DNA of 64,000 nt from Streptomyces sp. B3I8. GTDB lineage: Bacteria > Actinomycetota > Actinomycetes > Streptomycetales > Streptomycetaceae. The position numbers and the translations under genes are program-made. The stretch is taken from positions 7,019,501 through 7,083,500 of the forward strand of contig NZ_JAUSYN010000002.1 of assembly GCF_030816915.1 (NCBI RefSeq). Direction: 5' to 3'. Positions 28,901 through 36,514 of this stretch are shown here, piece by piece (within the stretch, counting starts at the first letter, position 1; every line of letters begins with the position of its first letter). The notes below the pieces were generated by a model. That model was not told the origin of the DNA. It saw only the letters and a list, made by a program, of their open reading frames with translations, and did not search any database.

Positions 28901-29915
28901 CGACAAGGAAACCTACGATCTCTGCCGCACCAACCCCGACTTCGGCGAGGAACACGAATCCACCCTGCGGGCCGCGAACAACCTGGGCGTCTCGCTCAAC
29001 CTCGCGGGCCGGCCGCAGGAGGCACTCAAACTGGCCGAGGAGGCCTACGCGAAGTGTCGCTCGGCACTCGGGGTGCGCAACCGGCTCACCTGGATCCTCG
29101 CCAACGGCGTGGCACTGGACCGCCGCGAAATGGGCGACTACCAGGGCTCCCTGGAGCTGCTGACCGAGATCCGCAGGCGGTTCGCCGGTCTGCTGGGCGA
29201 GAACGCGGACGACGTGCTGCGCACCGACGCCTCCCTCGCCGTCACCCAGCGCCGCCTGGGCAACCACACCGCCGCCGAGGCGTTGACCCGGACGACGATG
29301 AACGCCTACCGCCAGCGGTACGGGGAGTTCCACCCCGAAACCATGTCGTGCGGCGCCAACCTCGCCTGCGACCTGCTGGCCCTCTCGGACACCCAGCCCG
29401 AACGGCGGGCCGAGGCAGCCGAGCTGGGCAAGGACAACCTCGAGGTCTACAAGGGCCGACTGGGCGCCGACCACCCCTTCTCCCTCGCCGCGGCCACCAA
29501 CCTCGTGGCCATCCTGCGTGCCCGGGACGAGGCGACGGAAGCGCTCAAGCTCGCCGACGACACCTTGCGGCAGTTGGTCGGGCGGCTCGGGGAGCGGCAC
29601 CCCGCCGCCGTCGCCTGCCGGGCCAACCGTGCGGGGGCGCTCTCCGCGCTGGGCCGGCACCGGGAGGCGACGGCGGAGGACGAGAAGGTGCACGAGGCCT
29701 ACCTCGAGCTGTACGGCGCGGACCATCCGAGGGTCCTGTGCGCGCGGTACAACTCGGCCCTGGAACGGGTCCTCGCCGGTGACGAGGAGGCCGAGACCGC
29801 GCTGCGGGAGGCGGGGGAGGAAACGGAGCGCACACTCGGTCCGCGCCACCCCACCTGCCGGGCGATGGTGAACCGCCGACGGATCGACTTCGACCTGGAG
29901 ATGCCGCCGATCTGA
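25944..29915 (+). CDS. FxSxx system KGGVGR-ATPase/TIR-like/NB-ARC/TPR protein
   Basis: 1323-residue multidomain regulator. Residues 15-300: ParA/MinD-like ATPase with a variant P-loop KGGTGRT (23-29; Arg in place of the usual Lys) and Asp50 in MDWDLEAPG. Residues about 340-458: a divergent TIR-like unit (AWAEWLAAQMQAAGLAV, LLSPDFATTPVADEL). Then NB-ARC/STAND with Walker A GLGGIGKT (520-527, Lys526), Walker B LLVFDN and a winged-helix region. From about 920 to the end: tetratricopeptide repeats (GRFEEAYELDADTLRRQ and similar). The STAND-plus-repeat layout is that of ligand-triggered immune or signalling ATPases. Overlaps fxsC (ATGA). Last gene of the operon. Confidence 0.9.
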   Translation: MKFDSGDAGTAESGTIVTFYSFKGGTGRTMSLANVAWILASNGKRVLVMDWDLEAPGLHRYFTPFLGDPDLASTEGLIDLVRKFELRVPRTTDEDLREYARVERYATTLTSTFPDGGYIDFVSSGKQTEEYSETINTYDWRGFYERRDGAAFLHALREDMRRNYDYVLIDSRTGFGDTSGITTMMLPDVLVNCFTLNTQSVDGGADIARDVKRGAPHVKIIPVPMRVDYAEQEKLEASRDHARRRFQEFLKDTPRASDPDSYWGAVEIPYRSYFAYEEVLATVADTPRQPASLLAAYERLTATVTDGAVTAVQPIDEQTRRQLLARFQRVRMPGGGMVPRVRLDFALRDGAWAEWLAAQMQAAGLAVTQRGSSPSVPLAARPAESADVVIALLSPDFATTPVADELRALASAPEGPRIIGLRAREHTPEPALRGLPGFTLADLPPQQALNQVFGLLDLEPPAAVAPEGPAYPGLVPKAFNVPPRNNVFTGRDGYLEHVRSELGVEALRQDTPVGRVVLYGLGGIGKTQIAQEYVHRYGAQYDVVHWIPSEQPEAIPQLLADLGTELELPGASVDERVQATLAALRTGRVGRWLLVFDNIESQGPDRLEASVSQYIPDDGPGHVIVTARRSPIGQSQASMEVDAFSRSESVALLRRRVDGLSNADADRIADRLGDFPMAMEMAAAWLRQTAMPLDTYLDLVNSRVSAVLRREGAVGDGPQQQSLTAVWRLSVDRLAQDRPAAVRLLELCSFLSPEPIAHSLLYSDGMRNYLAEATGDSSVFDPMVMGYLIRDLGRYALATVDQRNRFIQVHRLLQAAVREWLQEDPAREEHVRHHAHLVLASALPSAALPEEDVTVRQRFAELLPHLEPSRAISSTDPRVCEWVIRQVRNQWGIDDHRAAAALGRRALNTWGESLGRDHHLTLRLAAQVANPLRSLGRFEEAYELDADTLRRQQEQLGQTHGHTLVTARNYGGDLRGLGRYEEAYESDKETYDLCRTNPDFGEEHESTLRAANNLGVSLNLAGRPQEALKLAEEAYAKCRSALGVRNRLTWILANGVALDRREMGDYQGSLELLTEIRRRFAGLLGENADDVLRTDASLAVTQRRLGNHTAAEALTRTTMNAYRQRYGEFHPETMSCGANLACDLLALSDTQPERRAEAAELGKDNLEVYKGRLGADHPFSLAAATNLVAILRARDEATEALKLADDTLRQLVGRLGERHPAAVACRANRAGALSALGRHREATAEDEKVHEAYLELYGADHPRVLCARYNSALERVLAGDEEAETALREAGEETERTLGPRHPTCRAMVNRRRIDFDLEMPPI

Positions 29916-29946
29916 TCGGGCGACCGTCCTCGGACGCGTACGCTTC

Positions 29947-29976
29947 GCGGGCCCCGGCCGACCGGTCGGGGCCCGC
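29947..29976. terminator. hairpin between convergent FxSxx and TIR genes
   Basis: Perfect 10-base arms (29947-29956, 29967-29976) between two convergent stops; probably terminates both transcripts. Confidence 0.6.
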
Positions 29977-30013
29977 GGGCTGTCGGCCCGCCCCCCACGC
30001 CGGTCGACGCGCG

Positions 30014-31234
30014 TCAATTCTGGCGGGACGTGGCGTACTTGCGGACGAACCGGCGGACCGTGCGGTTCATCTCCTCCTCGCGCCAGGACGGCAGACCGTC
30101 CAGCAGGGTGTGGGCGCCGGCCGTACCCAGCAGATCGCCGTCGACGACGAACAGGAACAGCACGCCCACCGGGAACTCGGCGTCCAGCGTCCGCACCAGG
30201 TCGCTGTCCGGTGGATGCGGGACGATCACCACCACGGGGCCGAAGTCCCGCTCGTGCTCGCGCAGGGTCTCCTCGTCGTAGACGTCGACGTCCTCCAACA
30301 GGTCCCGGATGCCCACCACCAGGCCGTCCAGGACACCGGTGCCCGCGGTGATCGGCACCACGAAGTGGTCCCAGGCCAGGGGCTGTTCGGTCGCCCGGTG
30401 GACGTAACGCCGGGCGGTGTCCGTGGAGCGGGCGGGCAGCACGGCGACGCGGGGACCGGCCCCGCACAGCGCCTCGCGCAGCCGGTCGGCCTCGGCGCCC
30501 GGCACCCGGGCGTGGGTCACGCTCAGCTCGATCAGTTCCCGGGAGTCCCCGGGCCCCGGCAGCGGCAGCAGTTCGGTCAGGGCGGCCCGCAACGGGTCGG
30601 CGTCCGCCTCCTGTTCACTCGGCCGCTCGGCGAGCAGACCGGAGGCGAGGCGGTGCTGCTTCAGGGGCGACAGCCCGGCCAGCGGCACCCCCAGCGTCAC
30701 GCTGGCGCGGTCCAGGCTGCGGTCGGGCACTTCACGCAGGTGCCGTACCACCTGGTGGTGCACCCGGGAGTCGTTCAGCCCGGCCCGCATCAGCTCCAAC
30801 TGCGGCGCGATGTCCCGCCGTACGGCCTCCAGATCACCCCGCTCCGGCCACTCGACGGTCTGCCGCCGGGACGGGTTGAGGGAGTTGAGCCCGCTGCGCT
30901 CCAGCGCCTTCAGGTCCACCTCCGGCAGCATCAGCAGGATGACCGGGAAGCCGTCGGTGCGGTTGCGCAGCTCCGCCATGGCGAGTTCGTTCTGCACATG
31001 CTCGGACTTCAGGGCGTGCACCGACACGATGAGCAGCATGCCGTGCGCGCTGCCCATGCCGTCGGATATCGCCTCCATCCACTCCTGCCCGGGCACCAGC
31101 GACTCCCGGTCCACGACGACCGGGGCGCAGCCCTCCGCGCGCAGCAGCTCCTCCATGGCGCGCCGCGCGGGCCAGCAACTGCACGGGCAGTCCAGGGGCT
31201 CGCTGCGGCTGAGGAAGACATGGGGACCTGGCAT
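30014..31234 (-). CDS. TIR-domain protein, last gene of the MoxR/vWA operon
   Basis: 406 residues. An N-terminal TIR-like domain (HVFLSRSEPLDC, CAPVVVDRESLVPGQEW, MLLIVSVHALKSEHVQNELA) retains a Glu in QNELA at the NADase position. The middle is helical; the C-terminal half is a second alpha/beta domain (GPRVAVLPARSTDTARRY, VVPITAGTGVLDG, FGPVVVIVPHPPD, PVGVLFLFVVDGDLLG) that I do not recognise. GAGGAGCAC lies before ATG 31234. It starts 63 bases after the upstream gene's stop in the same direction, so is probably co-transcribed. Likely the effector of the set, by analogy with other TIR conflict systems; this is inference. Confidence 0.75.
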   Translation of the reverse strand: MPGPHVFLSRSEPLDCPCSCWPARRAMEELLRAEGCAPVVVDRESLVPGQEWMEAISDGMGSAHGMLLIVSVHALKSEHVQNELAMAELRNRTDGFPVILLMLPEVDLKALERSGLNSLNPSRRQTVEWPERGDLEAVRRDIAPQLELMRAGLNDSRVHHQVVRHLREVPDRSLDRASVTLGVPLAGLSPLKQHRLASGLLAERPSEQEADADPLRAALTELLPLPGPGDSRELIELSVTHARVPGAEADRLREALCGAGPRVAVLPARSTDTARRYVHRATEQPLAWDHFVVPITAGTGVLDGLVVGIRDLLEDVDVYDEETLREHERDFGPVVVIVPHPPDSDLVRTLDAEFPVGVLFLFVVDGDLLGTAGAHTLLDGLPSWREEEMNRTVRRFVRKYATSRQN

Positions 31235-31297
31235 GGTGCTCCTCGCTGAACTGGGGACGGGGTGACGCCGGCCGGTCGTGACCCGCGGCGTGCGACG

Positions 31298-34216
31298 TCA
31301 GGGGACGGGTGGGCCGAAGGGGTCGGTCGCCTCCGTCGACCGGGGGCCCGGAGCGGGACGGAGCCGGAACCAGCGGGTGCGGCCCGGTCCGAGAGAGAGT
31401 GTGAAGACGCCGTCCGTCATGCGTAGGGTGTCCGGCTCGGCGGCGGACGGGTGTGGATCCGGGAGGTCGTGTGCGATCTCGACGAGTTCGGGCGGTTCGA
31501 GTGGTTCGGGCAGTCCGGGCGGTTCGGATGTCGGAGTCGGGGCCGGCCAGGGGACACGGGCGACGATCGGGGTGCCGGCGGTGTTGGTCAGGCACAGTAC
31601 CGTCTGGCCGGCGCGGCTGCGGCGGACGCCGGTGAGCCGTGGGTCCCCGGTCGGGTGCGGGGTGAACTCGTCGCCGCGCACGGCCAGTTGGGTGGCCCGC
31701 GCGGCCAGCAGGGTGCGCAGGGCCGTCGCCTCGGGCGTCGCCGCGTCCAGGACCGCGAGGGGGACCTCGTGGCAGCCGGGCAGGGCCAGCAGCAGACAGG
31801 CCTCGGTGTACGGGGCGTCGGGCGGCAGTGCCCAGGGGGGAACCGGCTGCGAGGCACCCGCCGGTGCGTGCGGCGGTGCGCCGAGGACGAGGTGGCAGTG
31901 GGTGGCGGCGACAGCCGCACCGGAACCGTCGCCCCGTTCCGTTCCGCCCCGACCCCCGCTCCCGGCCCTGTGCCCGTCTCCGTTCCCGTCTTGGTCCGTC
32001 ACCCCCACCAGCGCCGCTCCGGGGAACGCGTCCAGCAGGTGGCGGAGCCGGGTGAGCAGGGCCTCGGGCCAGTGGGCGGCGTCGCGCAGACGCAGGCCGT
32101 CGAGCCCTTCCTCCAGCAGGTCGTACGCCCGCCGCAGCAGCGCCCCGTGCGCGGCGGTGTCCTCGGGCGGGCGCAGATCGGCCAGTACCCGCAGGCCCTG
32201 GGCCCGTGCCTGCTCCACCAGGGCCGCCGTACGGGACGCGCCCGGTAGGAGGGAGGCGGGCAGGCAGACGTGGCCGACGCCCCAGCGGCGCGCCCGCGCC
32301 GGCAGCCGGAGATCGCTCCCGGACAGCGCCACCCCCACGCTGTCGCGGAGCCAGGCAGGGCCGGTTCCGTCCGGTGCGGTGGGCACGGGGGCCGGGGTGA
32401 ACAGGTGGGCCCGGCCGTCCTCGGAACGGATCTCCACCTCGCCGCCGTGCCCCGTCAGCAGCAACCGTCCGCCCGGTGCGGGACACACCTCCCGCACCGA
32501 GAAGGGCACCGGCGCCTCCGCCACCGGTCCGCCGTCCGGCCACGGCAGCCGCAGCAACCGGGGACCGCCGTCCGCCGCCACGACCAGCCCGGCCTCGGGC
32601 GAGACCGCGAGTGAGACGGCCGGGGCCGGCAGCACGGCCAGGACGTCCCAGTCGTCCTCCTCACGACGGCCGCGGGTCTCCCCGCCGTAGTCCCCGCCGC
32701 CGCCCCGGGTCCCGGCCGTGTCGCCGTCCGGCCGCCAGGCGTGGATCCGGCCGTCCTCCGTCGCCCACACCACCGCGCCCGACGCCGGGTCGCCGGTCAG
32801 GGCGGTGATCGCCCGGCCGGTGCCCCACAGCATCGTCGGCGGGCCGGTGCCCGACGACGGGCGATGGACGGCGAGATCGCCCCGCGCGTCCGCCACCGCC
32901 ACCACCCCGGCCCGGACCGAGGTCCACAGCGCCACCACCCGGGCCGAGTGCGTCAGCGTCGCCAGATCGCGGCGCGGATCGCCGTCGGCCGCCAGGACCA
33001 CTTCGGTCCCCGACGCCAGGCACAGCACGGTCTGCCGGGTCAGCCGCGACCAGCCCAGCGCCGTCGGCTCCGCCATCGCCGCCGGGAGCCGGTGCAGGAC
33101 GGCGTCGGCCGTGCCGTCCAGCGCCGTCGACACCACGTGCAGGCCGCTGCCGGTCACCGCCGCCGTGGCGGCGGGGCCCGCGTCCGCCACGGCCAACAGG
33201 CGCGGAGCGTCCGGCAGTTCGAGCGGCATCACGGTCTCGCCGTCGTCGACCGAGAGGTCGGTGCGCCCGTCCGCGGTGACCGCCGTCGCCCCGCGTCCGG
33301 CGGCCCGTACGCAGGCCAGGGTGCCGCCCAGTTCCGCCCGCGCGTGCAGCACCGTGCCGTCGGGACGGGCCTCGGCGATGACGCCGAGGCGCAGCGCGGC
33401 CCGCTCGTCGTCGTACAGGTCCAGCTCGTGCCAGCCGGCCCCGGGCAGCGCGCCGCGCAGCCGCAGCCGGACCCGGGCGGCGCCGCTCGCAGGGCAGACC
33501 AGCGCGTCGGGCTCCGGCGGCCGGGTCAGCACGATGCCGTCCGCCACCGGCCGCACGCCGATGTCGACCTCGCTGTGCACCAGGGACCGCACCGCCCGCA
33601 CCCGGTCGGCGCCGGTGCGGGCGGCGACACCGGTGGGCGGTTCCATGCCCAGCCGTTCCGCCGCCATCACCTGCAGCCGCCATGCCGGCCAGGAGCCGTG
33701 CACGTCCTCGGGCAACCGGGGAAGGAAGCGCAGCACCCAGCGGCTGGCGTCGGCCGCCCCGGCGCCGTCGGCGAGGACCTGCCGGAACAGTGGGGCCAGG
33801 GCCTCCTCGACCTCCGCCTCGGCCGGCCGCGGTCCGATCGTGGCCCGCCACAGCAGCTCCTCGAAGGCACGCACGAGGGGCGGGGCGGCGCGGTGGGCGT
33901 TGCGGGTGTACTCGCGCACCGAGCCGAGCAGGCTCAGGTCCCGCACCGACAACTGCTGTCGCAGCTCGGCGCCGACCTCCGGGTTCAGCACCAGCGCCCG
34001 GCTGTCGGCGGCCTCCACCAGCGGCGAGAACCACAGCCTGGCCTCGAGGCCGATGCCGCTGCGCGGCAGGAACCGCAGCCGGGCGCCGCGCACGAAGTAC
34101 GGCTCGGCCTGCGCCGCCAGGCACAGCGAGCGCGCCAGCAGCACCACGTCGGGCTGGTCGCGGCGCTGCTCGGCGATGAGCCGGAAGGCGCTGCTGCGCT
34201 CGGGGGCCGCCGTCAC
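31298..34216 (-). CDS. SAV_2336-like protein with C-terminal dead GH13 glucosidase-like domain
   Basis: 972 residues. The N-terminus (SSAFRLIAEQRRDQPDVVLLA, YFVRGARLRFLPRSG, EARLWFSPLVEAADSRALV) matches the style of SAV_2336-type proteins that accompany MoxR and vWA partners. Residues about 330-600 are short repeated beta units (LLAVADAG, VVALWTSVRAGVVAVADARGDLAVH) suggesting a propeller. From about 620 the chain follows the order of an alpha-glucosidase: GVGHVCLPASLL, AQGLRVLADL, EEGLDGLRLRD, LLLALPGCHE, then a C-terminal beta domain ending TRWFRLRP. At the nucleophile position (GFRxD) Arg711 replaces Asp, and the acid/base Glu is also lost. GTG 34216 overlaps the vWA stop. Confidence 0.75.
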   Translation of the reverse strand: MTAAPERSSAFRLIAEQRRDQPDVVLLARSLCLAAQAEPYFVRGARLRFLPRSGIGLEARLWFSPLVEAADSRALVLNPEVGAELRQQLSVRDLSLLGSVREYTRNAHRAAPPLVRAFEELLWRATIGPRPAEAEVEEALAPLFRQVLADGAGAADASRWVLRFLPRLPEDVHGSWPAWRLQVMAAERLGMEPPTGVAARTGADRVRAVRSLVHSEVDIGVRPVADGIVLTRPPEPDALVCPASGAARVRLRLRGALPGAGWHELDLYDDERAALRLGVIAEARPDGTVLHARAELGGTLACVRAAGRGATAVTADGRTDLSVDDGETVMPLELPDAPRLLAVADAGPAATAAVTGSGLHVVSTALDGTADAVLHRLPAAMAEPTALGWSRLTRQTVLCLASGTEVVLAADGDPRRDLATLTHSARVVALWTSVRAGVVAVADARGDLAVHRPSSGTGPPTMLWGTGRAITALTGDPASGAVVWATEDGRIHAWRPDGDTAGTRGGGGDYGGETRGRREEDDWDVLAVLPAPAVSLAVSPEAGLVVAADGGPRLLRLPWPDGGPVAEAPVPFSVREVCPAPGGRLLLTGHGGEVEIRSEDGRAHLFTPAPVPTAPDGTGPAWLRDSVGVALSGSDLRLPARARRWGVGHVCLPASLLPGASRTAALVEQARAQGLRVLADLRPPEDTAAHGALLRRAYDLLEEGLDGLRLRDAAHWPEALLTRLRHLLDAFPGAALVGVTDQDGNGDGHRAGSGGRGGTERGDGSGAAVAATHCHLVLGAPPHAPAGASQPVPPWALPPDAPYTEACLLLALPGCHEVPLAVLDAATPEATALRTLLAARATQLAVRGDEFTPHPTGDPRLTGVRRSRAGQTVLCLTNTAGTPIVARVPWPAPTPTSEPPGLPEPLEPPELVEIAHDLPDPHPSAAEPDTLRMTDGVFTLSLGPGRTRWFRLRPAPGPRSTEATDPFGPPVP

Positions 34217-35484
34217 GACCCGCGCCCCGGCCTGCGCCGGCCGACGCGGGCGGCGGACCGCCCCGTGCGCACCGGGATGCCGCGGTCCAGGGTGAGCAGC
34301 GTGGTGAGCTGCCGGATCGCGGCCGGGTGCTCCCGCACGGGGTACGGGGTGAGGCAGATGACGGGATTGCCCGCCGCGCACAGCCGGCGCAGGTACGGCA
34401 GCCACTGGGCGGGGGTGGCGTGGTGACGGCCGGGCAGCGGCGGCCGCAGCCGGCCGAGGTCGGACATGAGCAGGACGGGCTGTCCGTGCGGCGGGACGGG
34501 GTGCGGTCCCCAGGTGCGTCCGCCGTCGCGGCTGGCGCCCCGGGTGAGCCGGAAGTCGAGCACGGTCAGCCGGTCGGGCGGCACCACCCGGGCGGCGAGG
34601 GAGGCCAGCCAGGCCTGGTCCTCGCGGAAGGGCCGCATCGACTCGCCCCGGTCCAGCAGCAGGTGCACCCCGGCCCGGGTGGTCGCCCGCTGCCGGTACG
34701 GAACCCGGGGACGGCCGAGGGGGCCGCCGGCGAGGCTCCGGACCACCAGCTCCATGAGCCGGTCGTGGTCGACGGTGTGCCCGCTGCGGTACGTGCTGGC
34801 CACGGCGAGGAAGACGGCCCGTTCGGTCCGCGGGTCCCACGGCGGTGCGGGCCGGGGCGGGGCGCTGGTCCAGGGGACGTCGAGGATGTCGGGCGGCTCC
34901 GGCGGGTCCGGCGCGTCGGCGAGGTCACGCAGGGCGGGCTCGCCGTCGGGGCCGGTGGGGCCCGGCGGGGGGAGCGGCGCGCGGAGCATGAGGAGGGAGG
35001 CTCCGGTGGTCTCCGGGATCGCGGGGTGGCTCCCGGGGCCGGAACCGTCTGACGCGGACGCGGACCCGGACCCGGACCCCGGCCCGGTCCGGCGCGCGGC
35101 TGCGGCTGTCGGGGTGGGGGTGTCGGCTCGCGTGACCGCCCCGTTCCCGCCCCCTCCTCCACCCCCGGATCCGTCTGCGTCGACCGGCGCCGCGGTTCGG
35201 CGGGAGGCCGTCGGCGGGCGGTCCAGGCGTGTCGGCCGTGACCCGGGGCCGGCGTGCAGGGAGCGCACCGGCCGTCGTCGCTCCGCGCCCCGGCCCCCGG
35301 TGCCCGGCCCGCCGTCCGCGTCGGTCGCCCCGGTCCCGACGGACCCCGGGTCCGCCGGGACCGGGCCGGGCCCCGACGGCAGTCCCATCGCGTCGGCCAG
35401 CCGTGCCACACCTTCGGCGTCCCGTACGCCCAGCAGACGGGCGGCCCGCAGCAGGTCCCCCACCTGGGCCCGGCGTGAGCTCAT
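34213..35484 (-). CDS. vWA-like protein with long disordered linker
   Basis: 423 residues. Residues 1-35 form a helical adaptor (DLLRAARLLGVRDAEGVARL), then about 130 residues of Gly/Ser/Pro-rich linker, then an alpha/beta domain with VHLLLDRGESMRPF. That motif resembles the MIDAS DxSxS of von Willebrand A domains, with Asp278 and Ser282 kept but Gly280 in the middle position; VLLMSDLGRLRPP and ICLTPYPV are the later strands. In MoxR systems the vWA partner acts as substrate or adaptor for the AAA ring. Start overlaps the moxR stop (ATGA) and its stop overlaps the next start (GTGA), so the three are tightly coupled. Confidence 0.78.
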   Translation of the reverse strand: MSSRRAQVGDLLRAARLLGVRDAEGVARLADAMGLPSGPGPVPADPGSVGTGATDADGGPGTGGRGAERRRPVRSLHAGPGSRPTRLDRPPTASRRTAAPVDADGSGGGGGGGNGAVTRADTPTPTAAAARRTGPGSGSGSASASDGSGPGSHPAIPETTGASLLMLRAPLPPPGPTGPDGEPALRDLADAPDPPEPPDILDVPWTSAPPRPAPPWDPRTERAVFLAVASTYRSGHTVDHDRLMELVVRSLAGGPLGRPRVPYRQRATTRAGVHLLLDRGESMRPFREDQAWLASLAARVVPPDRLTVLDFRLTRGASRDGGRTWGPHPVPPHGQPVLLMSDLGRLRPPLPGRHHATPAQWLPYLRRLCAAGNPVICLTPYPVREHPAAIRQLTTLLTLDRGIPVRTGRSAARVGRRRPGRGS

Positions 35485-36455
35485 GCGTACGGCAGGACGT
35501 CGGTGGAGCCCTTGACCATGGCGAGGCCCGCCACCGCGCGCCACTCCGGGGAGTCGGCGGTGAGCCCCATCTGCCGGCAGGCCCGCAGCGTGTCGAGGAA
35601 CTCCGCCGTGCTCGCCACCGGCCGCGCGGCGGACGACTCGGCGTCGAACATCTCGGCCAACTCGCTCGCGAGCAGCGGGTCGTAGGCCGCGCCCATGTGC
35701 AACTGGGCCACTCGCAGCAGGTGTTCGCGGTCCGGGGGTTCCAGGACCAGCGGGATGCAGCGGCGCCGGAAGGCGGCCGACAGTTCCCGTTCCTCGTTGC
35801 TGGTGATGACCACCAGGGGCGCGCCGATCCCCTCCGCGGCCGTCACGAGACGGCGGCCCGGACCCTCGAAGCGCAGGTTGTTCAGCGGGTCGAGGAGCGC
35901 GTCCGGCACGTCCGGATCCGCCTTGTCGATCTCGTCGATCAGCACCACGGCCGGGCGTCCGCGCAACGCCGGATCCGCCCCCGCGCCCACGGCTTCCCCG
36001 GCCGCGGAGCCGGCGGGATCGGCGGAGTCGGCGAACACCGGGTCGACGGACGGGTCGAGGGCCTTCCACAGCACGCCCGGCCGGAAGTACGCGGGCGAGT
36101 CGGGGGCGCCGAGCCTCCCCGAGTACGCGTCGTTGAGCTGCCGGAACGCCTCCTCGCGCCAGAGCAGGTCGTGCGGCTCGGTACGGGCGGTGACGACCTC
36201 GGCGTAGTAGCGCAGCCTCATCAGCCGGGCCACATTGGGCGCCAGGGTGGACTTGCCGGAGCCGGGCGGGCCGAGCACCAGCAGGGGGCGGCCGGTGGCC
36301 AGGGCGATGTTGACGGCCAGGACCGTACGGTCGTCGAAGAGGTACACCTCGTCGTCCGGCCGGGCCACGCCGCGCGGCGGGAGCGGCGGCAAGGGATCGG
36401 GGTGCGGGGTTCCGGTGAGCTCCTCGTCGGGGTCGAAAAGCTTGACGTAGCCCAC
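35481..36455 (-). CDS. MoxR-family AAA+ ATPase
   Basis: 324 residues. Walker A GPPGSGKST (62-70), Walker B VVLIDEIDKADPD (about 171-183), sensor 1 VITSNEER with Asn220, and FRRRC with candidate arginine finger define the AAA+ core; the lid follows. Segment IDEIDKADPDVPDALLDPL is characteristic of MoxR-type remodelling ATPases. Residues 141-168 between the core motifs are an Ala/Gly/Asp-rich insertion. GTG 36455 has AGGGGGAA directly upstream. First gene of the moxR-vWA-SAV_2336-like-TIR run; the TIR-STAND gene stops 59 bases upstream of it and may be in the same transcript. Confidence 0.88.
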   Translation of the reverse strand: MGYVKLFDPDEELTGTPHPDPLPPLPPRGVARPDDEVYLFDDRTVLAVNIALATGRPLLVLGPPGSGKSTLAPNVARLMRLRYYAEVVTARTEPHDLLWREEAFRQLNDAYSGRLGAPDSPAYFRPGVLWKALDPSVDPVFADSADPAGSAAGEAVGAGADPALRGRPAVVLIDEIDKADPDVPDALLDPLNNLRFEGPGRRLVTAAEGIGAPLVVITSNEERELSAAFRRRCIPLVLEPPDREHLLRVAQLHMGAAYDPLLASELAEMFDAESSAARPVASTAEFLDTLRACRQMGLTADSPEWRAVAGLAMVKGSTDVLPYA

Positions 36456-36514
36456 TGTTTCCCCCTGGTCCCCGTACCGTGAAAGCTCCCTCGCAGAGGG
36501 TAGCCGACACTCCG

